Shown here: positions 1 through 9,213 of the stretch, piece by piece
Layout of the letters: the number at the start of each line of letters is the position of its first letter
How positions within the stretch are numbered: the stretch's first letter is position 1
From: Chara braunii
Lineage: Eukaryota > Streptophyta > Charophyceae > Charales > Characeae
DNA length: 32,051 bases
Direction of reading: 5' to 3'
NCBI GenBank assembly: GCA_003427395.1
Contig: BFEA01000011.1
Location: 5,306,384-5,338,434 of the forward strand
Position numbers and translations under genes: made by a program
Notes under the pieces: generated by a model
Seen by the model: only the letters and a program-made list of their open reading frames with translations
Database searches by the model: none
Told to the model about the DNA's origin: nothing

Positions 1-6
<6 letters not shown>

Positions 7-58
<52 letters not shown>
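7..58. repeat. (CT)n microsatellite
   Basis: Uninterrupted CT dinucleotide run at the window edge. A similar run recurs at 16386-16453. Confidence 0.95.
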
Positions 59-61
<3 letters not shown>

Positions 62-345
62 TTAGCTCTTAGTCTCATTGATTTGGCTACATTAGGGCTG
101 CGTTCCCCGCGCTCACGCGGTAGACAATGAGTTAATCCCCGGAGTTTTTTCATCCTCCATGCCCTGCAGAGCCTCCCAAATATCTTAGGGGTCCAATGGC
201 TTGCCGAGCTCAGCCTTTTGTGGGAGGTGCGAGGGAACGGCTTGCAGCAGCATTTCCCTTGCTTGCAGGACCTCACCTGGGTGCTTAAGGGTAATCGAGA
301 CATGAAGAGGTCCTTGCCGAAGTTACATGCGTACCATTCAGCCAC
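62..345 (-). pseudogene. LINE reverse-transcriptase N-terminal fragment (decayed)
   Basis: Read on the minus strand, one frame with two stops gives KPLDP, then DIWEALQGMEDEKTPGINSL. This lines up with the segment just before and including the PGIDG motif in the larger LINE at 7748-8707 (LDKPLSLAELHTALNQMEND, then KAPGIDGL). The spacing and the M-E-D/N-x-K-x-P-G-I core match, so this is a short decayed copy of the same L1-like family. The catalytic RT motifs are absent and both ends fade into unassigned DNA. It is a dead fragment with no expected product. Confidence 0.65.
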
Positions 346-759
346 ACGGGGTGGGTGTATCGTTCCAATCTTAAACCACAAGTACACGGCCGCAGCCTTG
401 AAGCCCGAAACTTGTCGCCACAAGAAAACGAGGCCGAAACGTCAAAGGCTGCGCCAGCCGTTGATAAATTTGATGGGCGGCCGCGTTTTCATTTTGCGCC
501 TCCAGAATTTAAGGTGTCAGGCCCGCGGCCCAGGTGCCCATGTACTGGTGCTTTAAAGGATGTCCCAAAGGACATGGACATATCCTTTTATGTGTCCGTA
601 GTTTTCTTCTTTTTCAGTTTTCATAACAGAACCTCATGGCTCTGTTTCCATTTGTATTCGGGGGGGCATCAGAACGGTTCCTACTCCACCAGTAAGTCAG
701 AATAATACACTGATAAGTTATAACCAATCTAAGGGTGCCATTGGGTGCAGTTTTTACTG
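346..759. other. Unassigned region
   Basis: Two overlapping plus-strand ORFs of 112 and 116 codons cover about 218-705. They show no recognisable domain and overlap the LINE fragment, so I do not call them genes. A stretch near 660-700 faintly resembles the LINE 3'-end core found elsewhere in the window, too weakly to annotate. Confidence 0.4.
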
Positions 760-1000
760 ACATTCGGATAGAACTGTCTGGTGGCTATATATATGGGGCC
801 TGTAGTTCATTGTCTGGGCCTGGCGTCCGAAGTTCCCGTTTGACAAGGTTCGTCCGATTCCGCTTCCGCCATGGCTGGGCAATCTATCAGCCCTGGTGCC
901 TATCACTGCTGTTCGGTCCAAGTTGCCTGCCTGTTGGTAGGGCAATGGTCCTGAGTGCTGGTCACACTGAGGTAGAATAGTGGGATAGGGGGTGCGCTAT
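760..1000 (+). mobile_element. Composite tRNA-headed retroposon, internal fragment (copy A)
   Basis: This segment matches the body of the composite retroposon on the minus strand at 28140-28500 and on the plus strand at 31960-32051. Shared stretches include GATAGAACTGTCT, TTGTCTGGGCCTGGC, GAAGTTCCCGTT and ATAGTGGGATAGGGGGTGC. Relative to the 28-kb copy it lacks about 180 bp between the TATATATA run and the GGCCTG(T/C)AGT segment. Neither the tRNA-like heads nor the poly(A) end is present. It is non-coding. Confidence 0.75.
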
Positions 1001-1224
1001 GTACTGTTGGGGTAGTCAAGGCTGGCAGTCTGAGTATCCTGAGTAATCTGTGCCACCGAGCATGGTTTGGAGTGAGTAGTTCTTCTGAATAGTATCAGCC
1101 CCTAACTGCTTTATCTGGCGCCCTTCTTTTGGAGGTGAAGAGATACAAAGGACAATGACAGCTCCCCAAGCTCTTAAAAGACTACACCGCTGGACACTAT
1201 ATAGGGCCTGCTCAGCCAATCCCC
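1001..1224. other. Unassigned region
   Basis: Sequence after copy A stops matching the retroposon. No recognisable gene or RNA is seen. Confidence 0.4.
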
Positions 1225-1403
1225 TGGTTTGCAGGGCAATCAATGCTGGCAGACCCCACAGTCACTGTTCTCATTTTGTCTCATTTTGTCTCAGACATTC
1301 TATTTTCTGCATAAGGGACGCTGGACCCATTTTCCAGCAGGTGACGCTTCCCACCAATAGATGGAGCCTCTCCCCAGGTAAAAAAGAAAAAAAGAAAAAA
1401 AAG
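1225..1403 (+). mobile_element. Short retroposon sharing a LINE 3' end (copy 1)
   Basis: Contains GGGCAATCAATGCTGGCAG, then about 75 bp further on GGGACGCTGGACCC, TTTCCAGCAGGTGACGCT and CACCAATAGATGGAGCC, and ends in an A-rich tail at 1379-1402. The same ordered blocks occur on the minus strand at 4612-4862, 14215-14390 and 18020-18215, on the plus strand at 25880-26000, and in the 3' UTR of the LINE at 5393-5580. A poly(T) run at 1411-1433 follows directly and may belong to a second, opposite insertion. Confidence 0.75.
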
Positions 1404-1433
1404 GAGTATGTTTTTTTTTTTTTTTTTTTTTTT

Positions 1434-2132
1434 GTCAAAACAAATCAGCGAGCAAGCTGCATTTTTTTTACTTGCTCTCTATGGAATCATGTGTGTTGAT
1501 CTTTAGTCTGCAGTTTGGCTGCTGCAACTGACGTTGGCAGTAAATAGCAAATGTTTCTTCTTCTCCTCAGTTAAGGCTAAGAGCTTTGTCGCAGACAGCA
1601 AACGTCATGCAGAAGATGCTCCTTACTTTCCTCCGTTAGGAACACTAGTTCACACCACCCTGCGTTGACGAAGCTACTTTCCAAGGCTCACGATCCACGA
1701 TCCGGCAAATACGTCTTTTCAAAGTGGCCTGCCGCTTTCGCTGCCAGCTCAGGCCCGAATCTAAATGCTCTTACCTCGTAAACCCCTAAAAGTTGTACTC
1801 TGCTTCAGGTAAACTGGCGGTTTATGGCTAAGAACTTGTGCACAGACTGCAAATACCTAGCAGAATATGTCATTATATTCTACTTTCCGTACGTTAAACC
1901 ACCAGTACCTCACCCAAGGCAAAACTTGAGAATTGAAATTGTGTCAATCAGGGTTCTCTGGATGAGCTACTGGACCAAAATGGCTGGCGCTGGCAATCGA
2001 AAACAAAAAAGGTCTGCCACTGGAGGTTCATTTTTCTTTGGCGCACAGTGCAAATCCGAAAAAAGAGGCCCGGAGGTTCTGGTGGCTTGAGGACATGGAC
2101 TCCTGCACAGCCTTCTGCGCAGAAGGCAAATA
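1434..2132. other. Unassigned region
   Basis: No recognisable coding, RNA or repeat content. The stretch just below 2133 is the expected 3' UTR side of the minus-strand COQ2 gene, but no polyadenylation feature can be assigned with confidence. Confidence 0.4.
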
Positions 2133-2777
2133 TCAAGCAGTGAGGTTTCCAAGGACTGTGCCAGCGAAGACGATCCCCCCGAACCATTTGTTGGAGACAA
2201 ACTTTGCTAGGCAGTCTGCTCGGTTGGTGAGGTCAACAGTTCGTGTCTGCCATGCCAAATGACTGCTAGCCGCAATGAGTGCTGGATAGAAGCCCCAACC
2301 TAATCCTGCAATCTTCCCAACACAAATAAGACCCCCAATTGTCGCCCCCGAAAATCCTGTAAGCCACATTGGTGTAGCCTCCCCAAATTGGAGAGCGGTT
2401 GACTTTACACCAACTCGTTCATCATCAAACTTATCCTGATGAGCATAAATGGTGTCGTAAACCACCGTCCATGTCAAGCAAGAAAAGTAGAGTGGGGTGA
2501 CAACAAAAGGATCAAGACTTCCGCGCACTGCAGCCCAACCAAGCAAAGCTCCCCAGTTTATCGTCAAACCCAAGTAAGCCTGTGGCCAATACGTGTATCT
2601 CTTCATCAAGGGATACGTTCCAACTAGCAGAAGGGAAGACGCGCCCAGGATTTGACTGAACTGGTTCAGCTGAAGTAGAATTCCCAAGCCCAGTAGCAAT
2701 TGGCTCCCAAGAAAGACGACGGCTTGATTCACGGTCACTGCGCCGCTCGCCAGAGGGCGATTGCTAGTCCGCGATAC
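2133..2777 (-). CDS. COQ2: 4-hydroxybenzoate polyprenyltransferase, last exon (UbiA/COQ2 family)
   Basis: UbiA-family membrane prenyltransferases of the COQ2 type attach the polyprenyl tail to 4-hydroxybenzoate in ubiquinone synthesis, in the mitochondrial inner membrane. The exon encodes about 214 residues. It opens with RTSNRPLASG, a COQ2 hallmark, and carries the second Asp-rich motif YDTIYAHQDKFDD, then VGVKSTAL, and ends SNKWFGGIVF before TGA at 2133-2135. Several hydrophobic helices are evident. A CAG acceptor at 2778-2780 (minus strand) precedes the first in-frame codon, Val. The first GTG used by an ORF finder (2738) is an internal Val, not a start. Full-length homologues are about 370-410 residues, so the N-terminal half with the first Asp-rich motif (NDxxDxxxD) must lie in upstream exons. 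I cannot find these in the window, and an adapter artefact sits 120 bp upstream. Confidence 0.85.
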   Translation of the reverse strand, partial: VSRTSNRPLASGAVTVNQAVVFLGSQLLLGLGILLQLNQFSQILGASSLLLVGTYPLMKRYTYWPQAYLGLTINWGALLGWAAVRGSLDPFVVTPLYFSCLTWTVVYDTIYAHQDKFDDERVGVKSTALQFGEATPMWLTGFSGATIGGLICVGKIAGLGWGFYPALIAASSHLAWQTRTVDLTNRADCLAKFVSNKWFGGIVFAGTVLGNLTA

Positions 2778-2899
2778 CTGTCATCATTCTAGTTTCAAAG
2801 ATTTTCTTCCAAACTTATATACCTCCTTTGGAGGTACATCTCAGAAAAAGGGGAGAGAAAACTTCTCAGAAAAGTCACAATGGCTCCTAAGTGTGGTAG

Positions 2900-2937
2900 C
2901 TGTCTCTTATACACATCTAGATGTGTATAAGAGACAG
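2900..2937. other. Nextera/Tn5 junction adapter left in the assembly
   Basis: Two Tn5 mosaic-end adapters lie tail to tail: CTGTCTCTTATACACATCT (2900-2918) followed at once by its reverse complement AGATGTGTATAAGAGACAG (2919-2937). This 38-bp palindrome is the circularisation junction of Nextera mate-pair libraries and is not genomic. Translated, it gives the well-known contaminant peptide YTHLDVYKRQ. Sequence on the two sides may not be adjacent in the real chromosome. Confidence 0.97.
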
Positions 2938-4005
2938 ATCATAGACAGTCCCCCACGCCGCGATCTTGCTAGCCCATCTGCCACGTCATCGGAGCTCCCT
3001 CGCCAATAATTGAACGAAGTGAAGCCGTGTCCTTTGCGCCGCTCACGCTCGACTCCCTTATTGGAGTTTCTTCCCGCGAAAAATTGATCACTGGCAGCTT
3101 GGCGGGAAAACAATGCGAAGTCTTTTACGAATGAGGATGGTCGAAATGGACTCCCCTCCTTTCCTTCCTCTCTCTTCTTCATCATCGCTTCTGCGTCGGC
3201 AGCAGCACAGCGGTGTCCTCGGCAAGGCAGACGCCGAGAATCGAGGATAATACCGACAAGCCGTCTTAGATCCGCCCCATTCACAGGGCAGACAGATCTC
3301 GGATCACTTCCGCCAATTCCGACGGAGAAGAAGCAGCGACAACCAGCACCATGCCATCGCCCAATCTGCGCAGAATTGACATCAGCGGCGACCGACCCTT
3401 GAGCTCGCCGCCGTCTCCATAGCCATCCTTCGCTCTCCTCCTCCCATGAATTCTTACAACCTCTGCCGCTCAAACGGGAATACAACGAGGAAGGAGACAG
3501 CCTTTGCCGCCAAGTTTCCTCAGCGGTGGGAGCGAATTGACCTGGCCCGCTGTTCTCCAAAAAGCTACCGGTAGTCGCGGCAGATCTGGACGGCGAGGGG
3601 GACGACGGTTCGAATCGCCGCCTCTTCCAGGTGGTCTCGGCGGTCGACCACACCCTTCGAAAAGTGCTGCCATCTGCGTCGGCGGCCTGGGTAGGACTTG
3701 CCCCGTTATCTCTGCAGCCATTGAAGTCGAGGTTGATGGCAGAGAGATCGCCCCGTGGTCGAACCTCCCGCGTATCCTCCCCCTCCTCTCCTATCGACGT
3801 CCGTATGTGCTTCTCCTCCTCCCCTAGCCAGGTCCCGTGTAATCGTTGACCAGGTAGACACAGTTGACCACGAGAACACTGCGGCGCCTTCGCGCGGGCA
3901 GAAAACAACCGCAGCGATGACGATCTTGTGAGAACTGTCGCGACCGCTCGCTCGCGAAGCCTCATCTCGACGAGAAGAGAGGAACACGTTGGAGTCTGCG
4001 ATGCA
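2938..4005 (-). other. GC-rich region with a long minus-strand ORF of unknown status
   Basis: A minus-strand frame is open for 376 codons over 2907-4037. Its start lies inside an inverted-repeat element and its end lies inside the adapter, so neither terminus is natural. The translation is rich in Arg, Ser and Gly with no domain I recognise. A plus-strand frame (3504-3827) is also long, which is expected by chance in GC-rich DNA. It could be a 5' UTR/promoter or first exon of an unrelated gene. I do not call a protein. Confidence 0.3.
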
Positions 4006-4123
4006 GGGCCTCGCCGCACCACTCTCGAAATTTGCAAAATGAGAACGAACTTTCCGCTAGAACATAGCCGGATTCACCCGCCACATTTTTGCCTATTTCA
4101 TATTTCGAGAGTGGTGTGGCGAC
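4006..4123. mobile_element. Short inverted-repeat element (MITE-like), copy 1
   Basis: Left end GGGCCTCGCCGCACCACTCT followed by CGAAAT. The inverted right end begins ATTTCGAGAGTGGTGTGGCGA at 4102 and loses the final GGCCC. The arms enclose about 70 bp. The terminal motif is shared with the elements at 13477-13971 and 13721-13831. No transposase is encoded, so it would be a non-autonomous DNA element. Confidence 0.6.
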
Positions 4124-4254
4124 AACTCACCAACGCCATGCGCATTGCGTTTCGATATCGAGACACGTGGCACGCACGTGGCATGCCCCGGTAGCTCCGG
4201 GTACGCCCCGTTCTTGAGAACTCCTGCGAAGTGTCCAGCATCATCTCGAAACGG
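4124..4254. other. Short unassigned stretch with two CACGTG boxes
   Basis: Two CACGTGGCA repeats lie near 4164-4184. CACGTG is a G-box core, but with no gene start nearby a regulatory role is speculative. Confidence 0.2.
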
Positions 4255-4392
4255 TGTTGAGGGGAGGAGAGGACAGCAGAGGATGGGTTGGGAGGTGGTC
4301 TCATATTCCAGGACACCCGCGGGTCACAGTTCCAGGTGATCACTGTGCACACACTGACTGGCCTCTACAACACCCTGGACTTATTTCAAAAA
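4255..4392 (+). mobile_element. Composite retroposon, 3'-terminal fragment (copy D)
   Basis: Matches the 3' end of the composite retroposon at 27976-28130 (minus): GGGAGGTGGTCTCATAT, CCAGGTGATCACTGTG, then GGCCTCTACAACACC and TGGACTTATTT before poly(A). It is 5'-truncated, as expected for target-primed insertion. An AT-rich ATT/AAT run follows to about 4425. Confidence 0.8.
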
Positions 4393-4609
4393 AAAAAATT
4401 AATAATAATTATTATTATTATAATACCACTGTTACGGCTTGGAGAACCCCCGACTGTATTCATTACCTTCGCAGGGAGGGATTGACTGTCAGGTAAGACC
4501 ATTCTAGTTCTGGTTACCAGAATTTCAAGCCCCCTTTTCTGTTTCTCTAGCCCCCCAAAAAACAGGTCTCAATCCGTTCAAGTATTCATTGCTTGCTGGT
4601 TCGGCCTGT

Positions 4610-4611
<2 letters not shown>

Positions 4612-4662
<51 letters not shown>

Positions 4663-4862
4663 AACTCAGATTTGCTAGGGGCGCTGGTAAGAGCGGACAC
4701 CCCTAGCAACCCTGTGGCTGGCTCCGGTCTATTAGTGGGGAGCGACACCTGCTGGGAATCGGATCCAGCGTCCCTTACAATATAATAGATAGGCCAACGA
4801 TGAGAAAATGAACGAAATTTTGAGAGAAACTGCCAGCATTGATTGCCCTGGTTTGTCCCAGG
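4612..4862 (-). mobile_element. Short retroposon sharing a LINE 3' end (copy 2)
   Basis: In the minus sense it reads GGGCAATCAATGCTGGCAG, then AAGGGACGCTGGATCCGATT, CCCAGCAGGTGTCGCT and CCCACTAATAG, and ends in a 50-nt poly(A) (poly(T) at 4612-4661). Same family as 1225-1403. Confidence 0.8.
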
Positions 4863-5054
4863 GGATGGACTGAGCAGTACTAAAGGGAAAACTGTCTCTT
4901 TAGCTTGTCTTTTTAACTGAAAAGCCCGATTTGAGATCCTCCCTGTCGCCTGCTGATTCCACCGCTGAGAGCCTTTCATTCACCTTCATTCACCTGTACA
5001 TTAATGTCCTATTTGACACTACTTTTCAAATTGCAAGGTTTCTCCCCTAATTAG
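4863..5054. other. Unassigned region
   Basis: Nothing recognisable between the retroposon and the repeat beginning near 5055. Confidence 0.4.
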
Positions 5055-5268
5055 TGCTATCTTTCCCTGGAGCAGCCATTCCTCCTCAAAGAGCTTTTCG
5101 ACTCCTCTCGTCCTGGGAGGTGAAGCTCTTCGTCCATCTATTCCAATGCTTTTTTCCATTCTGCCCTTGTCTCCACTTCCAGCCTTTAGCCAGCTTCGCC
5201 CCTCTGCTGCTGTAGAGGGGTCTTTTTCTTCCCTATTATATCCCTATATTGCTCCTCGCCCAAGAATT
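5055..5268 (+). repeat. Diverged direct repeat R1, left copy
   Basis: Resembles 10268-10478 in the same orientation. Shared blocks include GCTATCTTTC, AAGAG(C/T)TTTT, ATCTATTCCAATGCT, CAGCTTCGCCC-like and GAGGGGTCTTTTT. With the intervening LINE removed the two copies would be about 440 bp apart. Confidence 0.6.
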
Positions 5269-5375
5269 ATCTGCTTTCTGGTTCCTCCCTGCTCACGGCC
5301 TGTCTGGTTTGACACCAATTCAAACCACCGGTGCCTTTCCCATATATCGTCCATGGGGAAAAAAAAAAAAAAGAT

Positions 5376-5392
5376 AGAGTAGAAGTGTTTCT
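5376..5392. repeat. Target-site duplication of the LINE, left copy
   Basis: AGAGTAGAAGTGTTTCT, identical to 10147-10163. It lies directly beside the poly(A) end of the minus-strand LINE. Confidence 0.92.
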
Positions 5393-5580
5393 TTTTTTTT
5401 TTTTTATGAAACAGGTCCTTATGGTCCTGGCTCCATATCCATTCTGGGGAGCGTCAGTCCGGTTCCTTTCCACCGGCAAGTCGAGAATGAAATACATGGT
5501 GAACACCCTCACGCTTCCTTCCGTCTGGCCGAAGGAACCCTGACCAGCATTGATTGCTCCTTTTTCAGGAGGATTGACTG

Positions 5581-6284
5581 TCAGCTTGCCCTACCTCTTT
5601 TCCTCTCAGAAACTATACTGTCTCTGCCAGATGCTACATATAAAGCAAGAAAAGGGGAGAGTTGTCTAGCTCTTGAGATTATAATCTCAGTTAGCTCTTC
5701 ACTGGGACCTTGTTTCGTGATGTGCCACTTCTTCCACACCATTCTGTTGTCCACCACAGTGTCTATCTTTCCCTGCAAAAGCCAGTTTCTTATGAATTTA
5801 CGTCTTTTTGTGGCTATCCTGTCGGGTCTGCCTTTCGTAATCATGGTCACTTCTCGCCATCTGGATCGAATCTTGTTTCCGCCATTCTCAGTAGTAGAAC
5901 CCACGTTTCCTCTCTTGGTATCTCAATTCCTTCGATCGTCTTGGAGCATCTTCTCTTCCAGATTACCCAAAGCGCCAGCTTTCTGAGTAGATGGAACCAG
6001 ACTTCCTTGCCGCCTTTGAGATTGTTAGTGTCGTTAGATAGGAGCAGGATGTTGAGGGGGGTTGTGGCTGGGGGGGGTGATGGGAAGAGAGAGGTCCAAA
6101 GGTTGCGCACTTTGTTCCAGATCCATGTTGCTTCCGTGCAGTATAAAAGGCAGTGGAGTGTGTCTTCCACGGCGTTGCCTGTGCACAGACTGCATATATC
6201 AGTGTTGTCGGGGTCTGTGTGTTTTCTTCTCTTGTGGAGCCACTGATTGGTTGGCAGAGAGACGTGTGCTAAGAGCCATTGCAT
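5581..6284 (-). pseudogene. LINE-1 ORF2 C-terminus with zinc knuckle (zf-RVT)
   Basis: Frame 5847-6284 holds the zf-RVT pattern C31-x2-C34 ... H44-x4-C49 (ICSLCTGN, then HCLLYC), followed by ATWIWNKVRNLW and an aromatic-rich tail (LALWVIWKRRCS). It shifts into a second frame at 5581-5904 (FIRNWLLQGKID, MVWKKWHITKQG), which ends ORF2. In plant L1-type elements this domain follows RT and is thought to bind element RNA. The frameshift is in the overlap around 5847-5904. The remaining 5406-5580 is 3' UTR. Confidence 0.8.
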
Positions 6285-6476
6285 GCTTCGGATCCTAGCC
6301 GGTCTAATGGTTAGGAATTTGGTCCATGGGATGGATATGGGGGCCGAGGGGTCCAGACTCAGTATTTCCTTCCATTTGCTTTTGAGTCTGGGATCAGGGT
6401 CTGTGGTCTCTAGGCCTAGATCATAGCCGAATTTGACATCGTACTCAGTTATTGTTCTCGTCCTCCCTGAGTTGCC

Positions 6477-6971
6477 CTATTTCCATATCCATTCTTTTGG
6501 GTCAAATTCCAGCTCTGAGATGCAAAGATCCGGTCGGAAAATTTTCCATGGTTTGGACTTCGATACCCTCACTTTTCTCAGTCGAAAAGTCTCCAGCGTC
6601 TCGCTCCGCGGGTCAATGTTCTGGGATTCTATTTCATTTGTGTTGTGTTTCGCTATCGGGTAGGAAAAGAACTTGGATAGATAGCCGGCTGGGCTTGTCC
6701 TCGCGACAAATCTGTATACTTGGGCTTGGGAGACTGGTATGCCCCAGTCCCCGGATTTCCAGGAGAATTCCTCTCTTAGGAGGGGGAGCCATTGTGTTGG
6801 GATACTATTCTGGATCAGCGTTAAGCTCTCAGCGAGGGCGTGGCAGCCCTTTAATGTGTTGCGTTGTTCCTGATCCATTGCCCACCGTCCTTGGTCTTCT
6901 ACCCAGATGTGTTTGACCTGCCACACACCTTTTTCTACCCAGGAAAGCCATCTGCGGTCCCGTGAACGCAA
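6477..6971 (-). pseudogene. LINE-1 ORF2 region between thumb and zinc knuckle
   Basis: A 164-codon frame with SWVEKGVWQVKHI, LKGCHALAESL and a serine/aromatic-rich tail. The same blocks recur in LINE-3 (SWVEKGVLQVKHI near 29650) and in a decayed fragment at 11400-11790 (LKGCYALAANL). No enzymatic motif is known here. It is broken from its neighbours by stops on both sides. Confidence 0.75.
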
Positions 6972-7082
6972 AGTCTAGGTCGTTCCACTGGGGTCAGTGA
7001 TCCAGGGGTTGCAGAAGAGAGGTTGTCTCAGTACTTCTTCTCTGTTATCTAGTGTCCTGTGCTTGCTCGGCATCATTTTGCG

Positions 7083-7715
7083 TCAGGCTTTGATGGTGGG
7101 GCTCCAATATGTGCTGGTTGTTTGAGTGGCGGTTAAGTCGGGCTGCTCGGGATTGTGCTGTGCAGGGTCTCTCCTGCGTGTTCTTCCTAGTGCCATTTGG
7201 GTCCACGGGAGGAACAGTCTGGTAAGAATCTTGATTATCCATTTCATCTGCAGTGTTATGGATTCTTGTTTTGGGTCGATTATACCGAGGCCCCCTTCCT
7301 GAGGCTTCCTAGTGACGTGGTTCCATGCGACCCTGTTGATGCAGGTGGTCCTATTAGGATTACCTGTCCACAGGTAGCATCTCACCCTGTTTTTAAGCTC
7401 CTTGAGGTCGTCNTCGGGNGGGGACCAGATTGATGNCATATACNACANCGTGGAGAAGATCNNTGTGTTGACCANCAGTGCCCGTNCGATTAGTGAGGCC
7501 TGNGCGTTTTTGCNCANGGTGAGGNGNCTGATTGCTCTTGCTATTAGGTTTTGGCCCATACCCGGCCACACTCCTTCTTTGTTGATCATAATGCCTAGGA
7601 ACCGTAGTGCTTGCTCACCCGTGGTCCAAGTCATGGGTGTGGTGATGTCTGGTGGTTGGGGGGGGGTACCGTCAGATAACCACCAACCTTCGGTTTTATT
7701 CCAATTAACCCTCAT
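7083..7715 (-). pseudogene. LINE-1 RT thumb/connection region
   Basis: Holds NWNKTEGWWL, FLGIMINKEGVWPGMGQN (the FLG box of non-LTR RTs), CYLWTG, AWNHVTRKPQEGGLGIIDPK and WIIKIL. These follow the catalytic Asp pair in L1-type RTs. About fifteen ambiguous bases at 7413-7527 interrupt the translation. Confidence 0.8.
7413..7527. other. Cluster of isolated ambiguous bases
   Basis: Scattered single or paired N calls occur only inside the LINE thumb region. This suggests collapsed reads from several diverged copies. Confidence 0.85.
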
Positions 7716-7747
7716 TTCTGATGCCAGTCTGAAGGCTTCAATTGCCC

Positions 7748-8707
7748 TTACCAGTGCTTGGAAAGAGTTGTTGTTTGCTCTAATGAGTACCGTGAGGTCG
7801 TCGGCAAAACAGTGGGTAGGGGGAAGTCGTGGTGCGGGTTGAAATTTCGTTCAGTGAGGCGGTCAATGGACGGGTCTTTGCGGAGAAAGGAAGCTATGGC
7901 TTCCATAATGAATAGGAATATGGGAGGAGCCAGTAGGTCGCCTTGTCTGACCGAGGGTGAGATTGGGTAGGTCTCCGATAGAATTCTATTGACCTGGACT
8001 CTTCCTGTTGCGTCTGCGTACAGTACTCTCACCCAACTTCTGAAGTTTGGGCCTACACCCATTTTCTCCATGCATGCATGGAGAAAATCCCAGTTAAGGT
8101 CGTATGCTTTCTCGAAGTCAAAGAACAGGATTGCGGCCTTCATTCGTTTTTCTGTGATTTTTTTTGCCGCCTTGTTCAGAGTCATGACGTTATCCAATAT
8201 GTATCGACCCGGGATGAAGCCCTCTTGGTCGATGTGAAAACAACTGTTCGTTAGTGTGGTGATTCTGTTTGCAAGCGCCTTGGCGAGGATTTTGTACGGC
8301 GTGGTTAGTAGGGAGATAGGTCTGTAGTTTTTCAAGTCTTCTTTGTCTCCCTTCTTGTACAGCAGTGACACCACGCTGGTACTCAATTCCTTTCCTAGAT
8401 CACCTTTGCGCAGACTCTCGTTGAAGAAGTCGAGTAGGTCCTCTCCCAGGGTCGGCCAGAAGCAGCTCCAGAATTCCTTGGAGAGACCGTCGATGCCCGG
8501 GGCTTTGTCATTTTCCATCTGGTTTAAGGCTGTGTGCAATTCGGCCAAGGACAGTGGTTTGTCCAGGCCTTCCACCTGGTTCATCGAAATGGTTCTATCG
8601 AGGTATGATAGCATCAGTTGGCGGGCTGCTAGGTTCGCTGTTGTTGGGGGTGAGGGGGTCTTAGATTCGTACAGATCTGCGTAAAAGGATCTGGCTATCC
8701 CTACCAT
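7748..8707 (-). pseudogene. LINE-1 reverse transcriptase palm/fingers
   Basis: A 319-codon frame with APGIDGL (69-75), SLLYKKGD and YRPISLL (about 129-134), QEGF (161-164), motif A FFDFEKAYD (195-203) and RQGDLLAPPIF (254-264). The frame leaves the true path just before the catalytic motif. The codons for F-A-D-D lie at 7797-7808 in the -1 frame, after a run of five C (sense) at 7819-7823. Motif A also lacks one or two residues after AYD compared with LINE-2 (AYDQVNWDFLH). In the intact enzyme the Asp of motif A and the A-D-D pair bind the catalytic metals. As assembled the ORF cannot make them in one chain. Confidence 0.88.
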
Positions 8708-9213
8708 CTCAGGGCCTGATGTTTTTGGGTTCCCTGCATCCGATGGGTCTTTGAGTGCCTAGCATTCGCCTTGATTTTGGAGAAAAAGAATTTTGTCATA
8801 GACTCGTTAAGTGCGTAGTCTGTCATCCTCGCACGTATTTGCAGACCTCTGAGTTCCCATCTTCTCCATTCGTTTAGTTCTTCTTTGGTGTCATCCAGTA
8901 GTTGTTGGTAGAAAATGCTGGTTGGATCCTCCGCCAGATTCTCTTTTGCGACGGCCGTCGCGAATTGGAGTTCTTCCCTTCTTCTTTTGCGGTCTCTAGC
9001 AATAGCTCTTGATTCCACTGAGAATGTCTGTGTTAATTTTATGTAGCTGTCAATGAACCACTGGTGGTTGTTTGTCCTCCTTGATTCTTGCTGTTTATTG
9101 ATGGCCCAGTTTTCTAGGACCGTCGCCGGTATTCTTTCGGTTTTTAACAGCGAGTTGTTTAGTTTGAAGAAGCCTTGTCCTGTCTGCACTGGTACGTTGA
9201 AGTTGAGCAGCAT
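8701..9213 (-). pseudogene. LINE-1 ORF2 endonuclease-RT linker
   Basis: A 170-codon helical, charged frame (GQGFFKLNNSLLKTERIP, ARMTDYALNESMTKFFFSKI) joining the endonuclease to the RT. Such FFxxK segments are usual before the RT in plant LINEs. It begins just after the LDHKPI endonuclease motif and meets the RT frame by overlap at 8701-8707. Confidence 0.75.

Noticed and set aside
2761-3009. 82-codon plus-strand ORF containing YTHLDVYKRQ
   Set aside because: The peptide is the translation of the Nextera adapter, so the ORF is an artefact.
4160-4190. G-box promoter (two CACGTG words)
   Set aside because: No transcription start or gene can be linked to it, and the words can arise by chance in this GC-rich stretch.
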